DNA of 19,473 nt from NCBI GenBank assembly GCA_013368325.1, contig JAACJK010000137.1:1-19473 (forward strand). The letters run 5' to 3'. Shown in pieces: positions 8,223 through 16,337 of the stretch. The first letter of the stretch is position 1. Every line of letters starts with the position of its first letter. The DNA comes from Ephemerocybe angulata. Taxonomy: Eukaryota > Basidiomycota > Agaricomycetes > Agaricales > Psathyrellaceae. The notes below the pieces were generated by a model. The model saw only the letters and a list, made by a program, of their open reading frames with translations. It did not search any database and was not told the DNA's origin. The translations under genes were made by a program, and so were the position numbers.

Positions 8223-10727
8223 CTAGGAAAGCACATGTGGGTCGAAGGATGGGTCGGTTTCGCCGTTGATTAAAACACTCGCATAGGGTGCACCAGGTGA
8301 TGCACCGGGAAAGGGGGTAAATGACCCAACAGATCCTGTACCCCAAACACGATGGGGCGAGGCGAAGGGGATCCAATAGAGTGACTTGAAGAATGTGGTC
8401 CAGACCGCGCTACGAAGGATGTCAAATGATACACCTGACAGTATCTTCTTGAGTCGCTGCCAATGCTTGAAGTAGGGCATGCTGTGGTATTGGTCTGCCA
8501 CCACGGATGACGTAGAGCTATGGGCATGTGCGGGGAAGAACAAGTCGAACACCCTGATCCATTCGTCCCGGGTAGCGTGCTTCCAACGAACGGCTGTAAA
8601 TGCCGTAGCAAGATTGGCTTGATGAAATAGCGCTAGATCGGAGAACTGCTGATTTCGAGGAGTGGAGCGGAGACACGATACCCGGCTTGGAGTCCTTGGA
8701 GCTTTGGACAGTATGTCTGTGAAGAAGTTGTTCTGGAGCTGTCGAACAAATCCGTGCATTGACTCGTCCACCAGGATGTCGCGTTCTCTAGCGAATTCGA
8801 GTTTCCTGATCGAAGTAGTATCACCATCGTAGAGGGCGCATGGGACTTTACTTCCGAGGAACGGTGTGGCTGATCGAAATGGGAGGGCGGCACAAGGCGC
8901 CGGATGAGGGGGTGGCGGAGAAGGGACAGGTCCATGTTGCGATGTGAGTGCGATATAAAGCGGGAGGTCTTCCTGGGGTAGCCGTTTACTTTCAAGCGCA
9001 TAGTGAGTCTTGCTAAACCCCTCCGTGAAGTGTGGGGCCTCGCCTCGACCTCCAAGCGATATGTTCTCCAGAAAGACGATCCCTCTATCCGTTGAGATCG
9101 GGTATGGGAGATTGTTTGGATTGTCATCGTGGTATGTGGTGTGGAAAGAGTTGACGAGAAAAGCAATCGCATCTGAGAGAGCGAGACTGCCGGGGTGCCT
9201 ATACAGGTGGGGAGCACTGATTCGCAGTCGTTCCATAATTCGGCTGAGCCCAAAAGCCCGTAGCGCCCTCCAATACCTATGAATAGACATATTTAGCCCT
9301 CTGTGCCATCTAGATTAGTAGAGAATACGTACCAGAAATCATCATGGCCGAAAGATAGACATGCCTTGTCCAGAACCTTGCAGTCAAATCCCAGAAACGC
9401 ACTGTCGGCGTCACCCAACGACGCTCGAATGACGATCTGGGCTGATATGAGTGTCTGTCGCCCACCGTATAGCTTCGCCAGGTTATGTAGGAAGGGAAGG
9501 TGATTCTGTGGCCGGTTGGCGAGATGGGCGGGTGTGATGCTATCGAGGATCAGACCATCCTCGTCGACGGCGCGGAGTGTTTCGTCAGCCATTTTAAGGT
9601 CGATATACGCATAATCGGGGGCACACGTATCCTGGGGGGAGAATCGTGGCACCATTCGACACCCAGAGGCACCAACTATGTGAGAGAATGGATAGCACTT
9701 GTATCCAGAATCGCTTTGGTCAAGGTCCTCATCGGTTATAGCCTTGTGAATATCCGAATGGCACTCCGTGCGCCATACGACACATCGCCCTGGGACCGAT
9801 ACATCGACAGCAACATCGATATACCAGTTCCCGTTGAGAATCTCGTCCGCATCTATGTCGCTATACTGGATACCGTTCTCCGAAAGGTAGGTTTCCAGAG
9901 TTACCGATGCTTCGATCCTCTGGTTAAGCGGGTGTAGATCTGATTGACTTTGAATGACGTGGACGAAGTATATGTCGGTAAGCCAGCGTATCCCGGAGTG
10001 TAGCGCCCTTTCCTTCACTTTCTCGACGAAAGCTGGGATGCAATGCTCTGGGAGGGAGTGTATTGTCGGATCGTGGGTATAGGTGGGTTCCTCGGGAGAA
10101 CTGGGAGAGATTGCATGCATCAAGGCTGGAGCGATGATAGTATCCCAGACAGTTCTGAACTCCATCAGAGTTACGGCGCTTGATCTTCGTGGACTGTATA
10201 GCCCAGGTAGAAGAATGCCGAGTGAGCCGGTCTTGTGAAATGTGGCGAAGGGGATATACGGAATGGACTGAACGGGGGCCTCTTCTCTCTCGTCTTCACC
10301 CTGGAATTTACAGCTGTTGTCAGGCGAAGTCATTTCCAATAGCATTGAGACATACCTCGAAGGTAGGCACCCACGTGAATGTGTGTCCGCGATCAGTAGC
10401 AAGGCTGTCTTCAAGGAGGTGACTTCGTACTACGCTCAGCGCAGAGTCTCGAACCATGATGTTCTTCGAGATACCATACACGTTGCCGTAGAAGCGATGG
10501 ACGCTTCCCAACTGGTCTTCATCCATAATGTCTGGAGCATAATCGAGTTGAGTGAGATAGCCCGGGCCAACCCCGGAGGCAACTAGGAGAGCAAGCTCAT
10601 CCAGGCGTCCGGCGTCATTTAGGGAGTGACAGCTCTCCACAAGCTCCCGGAGTACCATGGACTTTTTGGGAGGGTACCTAACCCTACTGCCGTCAAATGA
10701 TGGCCATTTTAAGGGGTCTTCCAGCAT
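8223..10727 (-). CDS. Array gene B: intact orphan-family protein, 797 aa
   Basis: Function unknown. Exons are 10727-10356, 10300-9333 and 9276-8223 (372+968+1054 nt, 798 codons with stop). Introns are 10355-10301 (GTATGT to TTCCAG, phase 0) and 9332-9277 (GTACGT to TCATAG, phase 2). Residues 1-124 form a helix-rich N-domain ending in the RFY box 'RFYGNVYGISKNIMVR' (79-93). Residues 125-447 hold 'FATF' (142-145), 'VWDTIIAPAL' (175-184), 'WLTDIYFVHV' (230-239), 'GNWYIDVAVDV' (281-291) and a 'SH' pair (330-331). Exon 3 has 'STDRGIVFLENISLGG' (508-523), a proline-rich linker near 565-575, 'WKHATRDEW' (678-686), 'FFKSLYWIP' (742-750) and 'VLING' (781-785). No signal peptide or membrane helix is obvious. 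The ATG at 10727 follows a likely 5'UTR intron, and a TATA box lies upstream. This is the best-preserved copy and the reference for the family. Confidence 0.85.
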
Positions 10728-10734
10728 TGTACTA

Positions 10735-10781
10735 CTGAGAAGTTTCAGCGAGCCACTCCGGGTGTAGAGCGGTTTACATAC
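10735..10781 (-). other. Likely 5'UTR intron of gene B
   Basis: A 47-bp stretch on the minus strand starts GTATGT after CATCAG and ends CTTCTCAG, eight bases before the ATG of gene B. The upstream exon has no ATG, so the intron would lie in the leader. Gene D has a comparable splice acceptor (TTTGCAAG) just before its own ATG. Confidence 0.5.
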
Positions 10782-10857
10782 CTGATGTCACTTGTTTTGT
10801 AGCTAACCTGCTATCGCACAGGGAGGGGAGTGGTTAAGATGTTCACTAGAAATATGA

Positions 10858-10868
10858 CCTTATATAGC
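10858..10868 (-). promoter_or_regulatory. TATA box of gene B
   Basis: GCTATATAAGG on the minus strand lies about 130 bp upstream of the ATG, and about 77 bp upstream of the leader intron, leaving room for a short untranslated exon. It is the clearest TATA element on the minus strand of the array. Confidence 0.5.
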
Positions 10869-11024
10869 GAATAAGCCTGCCTTCTGTGGCTATAACAGGC
10901 AGTTTCGATTTAATGCTGAGCGCATGCCTGCTGGGTAATGTGCTGCATTAATAACTATTTCGGGCTTGAATGCGATGAGAACCCACCGCATCAGCGTGGA
11001 TCAACTATATTAATTACGGGGTGA

Positions 11025-11513
11025 CTATTTGGGGTACTCGGCGACCTCTGAGCCATTGATGTCGCCTCCATGCATGGAGATTTGGAATGTATTGTTGTGG
11101 GTACTCGTCGAGCACACGCCAGAAGCAGGCGGCGACCTCTGAGCCATTGATGTCGCCTCCATGCATGGAGATTTGGAATGTATTGTTGTGGGTACTCGTC
11201 GAGCACACGCCAGAAGCAGGCGGCGACCTCTGAGCCATTGATGTCGCCTCCATGCATGGAGATTTGGAATGTATTGTTGTGGGTACTCGTCGAGCACACG
11301 CCAGAAGCAGGCTAAGTTCACACCAATGCATCGGCCATAGTGCACGTCGATGCTCCCAGTAATGGAGTAAATATCACAAGCCACAAGTTGTGTAATCGAC
11401 GCTCCCACGTCTGGAACAAGTCCATACAGTGCCTCCGCGGGAGTTCGGTTACGTGCAATCGACGAGCACACGGCGTACGTAGTATTATCGGGTATACCTA
11501 GATCCGTGGGCAT
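11025..11513 (-). other. Open frame running through the 91-bp repeats
   Basis: A 162-codon minus-strand frame whose start-side third (11513-11313) is unique sequence and whose remainder is built of the three 91-bp repeats. Its first residues, 'MPTDLGIPDNTTYAVCSSIA' onward, contain several Cys. Because 91 is not a multiple of three, each repeat is read in a different frame and the protein is not repetitive. A TGA lies 13 codons upstream of the ATG. The unique part could be the end of a real exon. The repeat part is probably not selected as protein. No known domain. Confidence 0.25.
11040..11312. repeat. Three identical 91-bp tandem repeats
   Basis: Units lie at 11040-11130, 11131-11221 and 11222-11312 with no differences that I can see. 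Each contains the 12-bp palindrome TCCATGCATGGA. The minus strand of the unit has no stop codon in any frame, which is why three overlapping minus-strand frames stay open. Perfect identity implies recent expansion or strong homogenisation, or possibly an assembly artefact. Confidence 0.95.
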
Positions 11514-11548
11514 GAATCCAATGGTCGTGGACTGTGTCTCTCATGGCG

Positions 11549-11591
11549 GGTACTCCTCGCTCACACCTCCGGTACTCGCCAGAAAAGAGAG
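11549..11591. repeat. Diverged fragment of the 91-bp unit
   Basis: GGGTACTCCTCGCTCACAC followed, after about 10 extra bases, by CGCCAGAA resembles the end of the 91-bp unit (GGGTACTCGTCGAGCACAC then GCCAGAAGC). It lies about 235 bp beyond the perfect array and suggests an older, larger repeat field. Confidence 0.4.
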
Positions 11592-11662
11592 CCTCAGGTT
11601 GATTGGTACTGTCAATGAATTGACAGCCACACGGCATATAGACCACACAATGCACTGAGGCT
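11590..11662. repeat. Nested inverted repeats
   Basis: AGCCTCAG (11590-11597) pairs with CTGAGGCT (11655-11662). Inside lies a tight hairpin, CTGTCAAT-GA-ATTGACAG (11609-11626). Short and of unknown meaning. Confidence 0.5.
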
Positions 11663-12065
11663 GTGGTGGATCCCCCGATAAGACGATACCGCGCGTCCCT
11701 CGCCTCCGTCTATCTTACATACCTATCTGCATGATCAATACTCTTAGGTGGAACTCGCCTACAGTTTCAACAAAATAGAGCAGGTACTTATTTACATTCA
11801 TAAATATGAAGGGTAGGGAACACATGGTAGAGCAAACAACACACTCACTTGGCGCCCGGTCGAGTGGCGCGCCCGCGGTTTATCTCCTATCCTCCTTCCT
11901 TTCCTTGTATCTCCCTGGTCTCAATCCCCAGTCACCCTTTATCTTGTACCTGCAGTTGCTCATAGAAGCCTGAGGAGAGGCGTGTGCAATCTGTAACGTA
12001 TTACAAACAATGCGAATATTTGAACTGGGTAATATTTGACATATACATATTGGAGAATCTCTTAG
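11663..12065. other. Gap: 3' flank of array gene C with a pyrimidine-rich tract
   Basis: No gene supported. The plus strand is C/T-rich from about 11879 to 11950, the kind of tract found in fungal core promoters, but no plus-strand coding region follows. The last ~60 bp before 12066 would be the 3' untranslated region of gene C. Confidence 0.35.
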
Positions 12066-14451
12066 CTAAACGGAGGCGTCTGGTTCATCAAGTCCATTTA
12101 TAAGTATGTTAGGTGAGTAAGTTTCTCCAGGGGGCAGGTTGACCTGGCGAAACCGAAGGTCATTGGACGTCGCCCACAATCGGTCGGAAAGGCAGACCGG
12201 GATCCAGTAGATGTCTTTGAAGAACATATACCACAGGGCACAGCGTAACATGGACACTGATGCTACACTCATATCCTTGGTGATAGTAATCCACATCCGA
12301 TAGAATGGAGCAGAGGTATACGTGGCTGAAGCCCCTGCCACTGGTTCCGCGGGAAAGAGTATGTTGAAGGCCTGCGTCCACTCGGCCAGGGAAGCGTGTT
12401 TCCAACGGAAGTGGAAGAAAATGCTCCCTAAATTTTTATCTTTGAGGAGATCCATGTCCATCACTCTGCGGGCTCGTGTATCGAGCCTCACACATGCCAT
12501 CTGCTTCCCACCGCTCTGGAACGGCGCCAATTGGAAGAGACTAACCACGAAGGAGGTTGAAATCTCGTGTACAAGAAACGCGAGATAAACATTCCTGGAG
12601 AAATCGACTCCGTCCGCGCTCACTGGTGGAGTGACTTGCGACGTATCGCCATAGACGTGAAGTGGCGGCACAGACCCATAGATTGGGATACCGACAGGGA
12701 AGTGGCGAGGTCCGTTTGGTGCAGGTACTTTGGGGCGAGGCGTGGATAAGACGGCCATGTTGCACGTTCTTAAGGCTGGTACCAGCACATCATTCGCCAT
12801 TCGTGTGTTGGGGACGATCGAGTCAGTGTCTTTAAGCACATTGTGATGGTGGTGGTGGCTAAATTTGGGGATACCGTCACTTGAACAGACGGGGTGGAGG
12901 AATAGTGCCCCACGGTCTATGGAGACGTATGCATTTGAGCCGACATTGGGATCCTGTCCTTGGAACGTGCTGATGAGATAGGCGATCGCGTCCGTGAGGT
13001 CCATGACTCCTGGTTCTTGAGTTATCGAATGAACGATGTGTTCACGATGCGCGAAAATGATACGCTCCATGGCGGCCAGTCGCTCACTTTGCCATCCCCT
13101 AGGTGTGGCTCAGATGAGTATTGGTTACGGATTGTTGATTTAGCCATGCAGCCGCTTACCTATAATCTCTCTCTGGAAATGCGAGACATGATTCTGTGAT
13201 AATGGTCATATCAGGGTCGAGCAAGGTGAGTTCAGCGTGGTCGATAGACACTCTGACCAGTGCACGTGCGACGCTGCGGTCCGGGTTGAGCGTAACTATT
13301 TCTGTAGCACGCTCGAGGAGGGATGGGTGGTTGGTGGGCTTTGCCAGGAGGTGTAGCGGTGTAATTGTTGAGACGAGTTCGCCGGTGGATTCCATGATTC
13401 GCATGGTGGTGTCTACATTGTTAAGCTTGACTGAGGTATAGCCGGTAACTGGATCTCGAAACGCAATTTGCCAGTTGGAGATCCCGGTAATATGTGAGAG
13501 TGCGGTCTCTGTATACCGTTCGTCCTCACGGTGAAGAGTAAACTTGGTGATGGTGCGGTAGATATCGGGGTGCTTCTGGGAGCTCCAGAAAACGCAGTGG
13601 TTGGGAGTTGAGATATCTAAACCTGTGCTGATATACCAACGTCCACCAAGGTTATGGTCCGCCTTGATTTCATTTAGCACGAGGTTGTTCTCCACCAAAA
13701 AATCAACCAAAGCCGTCGTTGATATGCCTCCAGAGTTCAGGGCGTGTGGCTGGGACATGCCCGTTATGACGTGTAGAAAGTGGATATCGGAAAGCCATTG
13801 AATCCCCAGGGACCCCGCTAGTGTCCGTATTGCACCAGCTAGGCTTGAAACGAGGTGTCGAGGTACGATCCGCGGAGATCGATGGGAATCCTCCAGTATT
13901 AGCTGTACTGCGGGATATATGACCGAGTCCCAGAAAATCTGGTATTCTGTAGTGTTGAGCTGGGGCGTTGCTCGATTGGAAGTGAGGAGCCGCGGAAACA
14001 TGGCGACAATAGCACCCGCTTGACCAAAGCTCGCAAGGAGCGTCTGAGGAATGCGATGGATGGGGGAACTGCGGTGACCCTGACGACTGGTCAATATATA
14101 TCTGCCCAGATACAAAGTCATACATACCGATGGCGTACTCCATGAGTACTCAATTTCTGAGGTCTCCAGCAGGGTTGGGAGCAGGGTTAAAGTCGGCCGT
14201 AGCTTCAGATCTGCTCCCCGCACAAAAATGTTGCGAGTCACTCCGCGTAGAGACTCGTAAAATCTCTGAGCTTGTACGGGACGACCTCTCCCCAGCGCAT
14301 TAAGCGTAGAATCGAGCACGACACGAAAGTCACTTCCCATTCCACATAGTACCAGAGAGGTACGCGCATCTTCGTCTACAGTGGAATTGACTAGCGAGAC
14401 GAGCTCATCTAATCCGAATCTTTTTGTATCTTGGGGCCCAATGTTGGTCAT
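12066..14451 (-). CDS. Array gene C: intact orphan-family protein, 758 aa
   Basis: Second intact paralogue, function unknown. Exons are 14451-14128, 14079-13160 and 13098-12066 (324+920+1033 nt, 759 codons with stop). Intron 1 (14127-14080, GTATGT to CGTCAG) is 48 bp with no stop codon, so the raw frame reads through it. The paralogues show it should be removed in phase 0. Intron 2 (13159-13099, GTAAGC to CCTAG) is phase 2. Family motifs: 'RFYESLRGVTRNIFVRGADL' (from residue 63), 'YQIFWDSVIYPA', 'WLSDIHFLHV', 'GRWYISTGLDIS', 'SIDRGALFL', 'WKHASLAEW', 'FFKDIYWIP' and 'ILING'. A run of five His near 12850-12865 is peculiar to this copy. The ATG at 14451 is the first in frame. The open frame continues upstream to about 14601 without an ATG, so a further upstream exon cannot be excluded. 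Confidence 0.83.
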
Positions 14452-14886
14452 CTTGTTGGTATTTCTGGGCGGATGAAAGGTGGGTGGTATGGTGCGGGAT
14501 GAGTGGGTTAAGTCTAATCCTTCCAAGGAGGGTGGTATTCTTATACAGCTGGCTTTCGTGGATGCATTTTCCCATTCATCGTTATCGTGAATGAGGCCCA
14601 ACTCTTTCTTCTGATTTTCGGATTATATTTGGACCCCTCTGGGCATCCTCGTAGCCCAGATGAGTACCAAGAGCTCAATGGTACGTAGTGCCTAATCAAG
14701 TGGAATGACAGAAATGAGGTTGAATGCTGATTATGAATGTGGTGCTACTTCTGAGCGTATCAGCGGCTATGACCTGTCCTCCCCTCCATTCATAACATCA
14801 ATAAGGACAACATTCATCGGTGTTGCATGAATTAGTGACGTTCCGGCTTCCTATATCAATCCCCGTTTGGCATGCATGTAAATAGG
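14452..14886. other. Gap: intergenic region between divergent genes
   Basis: Shared 5' region between array gene C (minus) and the small plus-strand gene at 14931. The minus frame stays open to 14601 with no ATG. Beyond that no coding signal was seen. AAATATAAT on the minus strand near 14617 is a weak TATA candidate for gene C. Confidence 0.35.
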
Positions 14887-14898
14887 CGCTATATAGCG
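14887..14898 (+). promoter_or_regulatory. Palindromic TATA element
   Basis: CGCTATATAGCG is a perfect 12-bp palindrome 32 bp before the ATG at 14931. It shares CGCTATATA with the TATA box of gene B. Being symmetrical it could act towards either side, but it lies some 440 bp from the gene C start. Confidence 0.45.
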
Positions 14899-14930
14899 AG
14901 TCATCTGTAACTCAACACCCCAAACTCGCC

Positions 14931-15456
14931 ATGGTGTCATCCTCCCTAACCACTCCGCTATCGAAGCCGGTTTATTCCATTAAAAAACCTGTGAGCAATC
15001 CTCCCCAATTTAGCACGCCTGCAACTGACTGATGCACACTTTGCTCGTAAGACGATATTTAGAACAAAATACGACCCCTATCCCTATGTCATACCTACCA
15101 ACGGGACATGGAGATTTGTCCGACTCACTCCGGTAAGTTTCTAGAATATACATAGTCGATCTTTCCCTTACACCAAGCCCCCATAGTTTCGCGACCCACC
15201 GCAGATAGCTGTCCGCTCTGGGGGAAGAATTAAAAGCGATGGACCCGGCCCAATCTGTCGTAGATGCGATGAATATGGCCTATATGCTATTTCAAGACAG
15301 GATACAGGTGCCTACGATTTCGGGGACGACTGCGGTAGTAATCAGGCTCAGAAGATAGGCATTTGTAGAGGGCTGCGTGGGATCCCTTTCACGACAACTC
15401 GGGCGAAGCGAAAGGTGTTTGGACCCACAAGAAGATGGACCACAGACGACACCTAG
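14931..15456 (+). CDS. Small three-exon gene, 130-aa protein of unknown function
   Basis: I do not recognise this gene, but the structure is clean. Exons are 14931-14990, 15052-15132 and 15205-15456 (20, 27 and 84 codons including stop), all joined in phase 0. Donors are GTGAGC and GTAAGT; acceptors are CGTAAG and CCGCAG. The ATG sits in a GCCATGG context with a TATA element 32 bp upstream. Exon 1 gives 'MVSSSLTTPLSKPVYSIKKP', exon 2 'YDPYPYVIPTNGTWRFVRL', and exon 3 'GPICRRCDEYGLYAIS', 'AYDFGDDCGS' and a basic end 'RAKRKVFGPTRRW'. Four Cys in exon 3 (C-x2-C, then two single Cys) could bind a metal or form disulphides. There is no signal peptide. A competing acceptor at 15062 (TTTAG) would shift frame and hit a stop soon. 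The gene lies opposite to the array and is not related to it by any motif I can see. Confidence 0.5.
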
Positions 15457-15574
15457 TTCCTCCATATATACCACAATGATTAATGCATTTGGTTCTCATT
15501 GAGAAGGGTATCTCACGATTAGCGCTCTCCTGAATCGTAGCGGCACTGCGTTCCACCACCATCGGAAGACTGTG

Positions 15575-15740
15575 TTTGGGTTATCGGGTTTCGTGTTTGG
15601 GATATCGAGTTTCGTGACTGGGATATCGAGTTTGGGAACTGGTATATCGAGTTTCGGGACTGCGTTACCGAGTTTTGGGATTGGGTTGTCTTGTTCGGCG
15701 AGAGGATACACGACTCGAGTTTGGGCTATCGAGTTTTGGC
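15575..15740. repeat. 21-bp minisatellite
   Basis: Six 21-bp units run from 15575 to 15700, starting TTTGGG and built on GGGATATCGAGTTTC. They are clearest in units 1-5 (15575-15679) and degenerate in unit 6. After a 19-bp break one more unit stands at 15720-15740. As 21 is a multiple of three, both strands stay open: the minus strand reads a seven-residue repeat 'VPKLDIP' and the plus strand 'GISSFGT'. Neither frame has a supported start. Confidence 0.9.
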
Positions 15741-15777
15741 CCGGTTATCGAGTTCAAGCCATCGCATTCGGGGTTGG

Positions 15778-15848
15778 ATTAACTTGAGCGAGACCTCGAC
15801 CCAAAAAATGTCTAATCGTACGTTGTTTAGTCAACTTACCTCAACGAC
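15778..15848. repeat. Partial duplicate of 16005-16114
   Basis: 71 bp matching 16005-16114 with scattered substitutions and a clean 39-bp gap, corresponding to 16022-16060. On the minus strand the duplicate still recalls the source peptide: 'NNVRLDIFWVE' against 'NNVRFDIFWVE', then 'VSLKLIQ' against 'VSLKVIQ'. A stop now lies within it. Confidence 0.7.
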
Positions 15849-16153
15849 GAGCTAATGGTCTTCTTATCCTCCTTCGCCTTCTCTGAACATACCCAGACAA
15901 TCAGGAATTTACCCATAAAAGCGGATCCATTATCAATTTCGCGACCACGGTAGCGGCGCGCAATAGGCAAGTCCCGAATGACTCTTGGTCTCGGCTCGAG
16001 CTGGATTACCTTGAGCGAGACTGATGTGACCATTGTGTCCGCCTGCGACTGATCATCATCCTCGACCCAAAAAATGTCAAAACGTACGTTGTTTCGTGTT
16101 TTTACTTCAACGACCCTGAGAGCCGGATAAAGTACAGGTGACCCGCACATCAT
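15830..16153 (-). pseudogene. Minus-strand coding remnant, unknown protein
   Basis: I do not recognise it. The frame reads smoothly, for example 'VRFDIFWVEDDDQSQADTMV', 'RDLPIARRYRGREIDNGSAF' and 'GKFLIVWV'. It is followed by possible donors (GTATGT inside, GTAAGT at the end). A possible acceptor (CTCTCAG) lies near 16119, so the true exon may be about 16118-15830. The next exon cannot be found: the sequence downstream is the partial duplicate and the minisatellite. It is therefore probably a piece of a lost gene. It is not related to the array family by any visible motif. Confidence 0.35.
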
Positions 16154-16337
16154 CCGTTACCGCGTCCGTTTCGCGGCAATATCACAATGTCACTTCTTTT
16201 ACCTTTGAGAAATAAGAACCCTGGAGGTGCTTAAACTCGCTATTCTCATTACAGCTGGCACAAGGCAGAGTGCGATGTAGCAATCTCGGACCCGGATGAA
16301 GCATTGGGTATGTACGTAGTAAGTACAAATAGGTATA

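Noticed and set aside
8633..9253. 206-codon minus-strand ORF inside gene B
   Set aside because: Shadow frame of exon 3 of gene B, whose own frame carries all the family motifs.
9500..9937. 145-codon plus-strand ORF opposite exon 2 of gene B
   Set aside because: Antisense shadow. Gene B exon 2 is conserved with three paralogues in its own frame.
13703..14143. 146-codon minus-strand ORF overlapping gene C
   Set aside because: Shadow frame. The overlapping gene C frame carries the conserved motifs and agrees with its paralogues.
15496..15711. Minus-strand 71-codon frame of the 21-bp minisatellite as a gene
   Set aside because: Starts at GTG, not ATG, and I could not join it in phase to the frame at 15830-16153. 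The openness follows from the 21-bp period.
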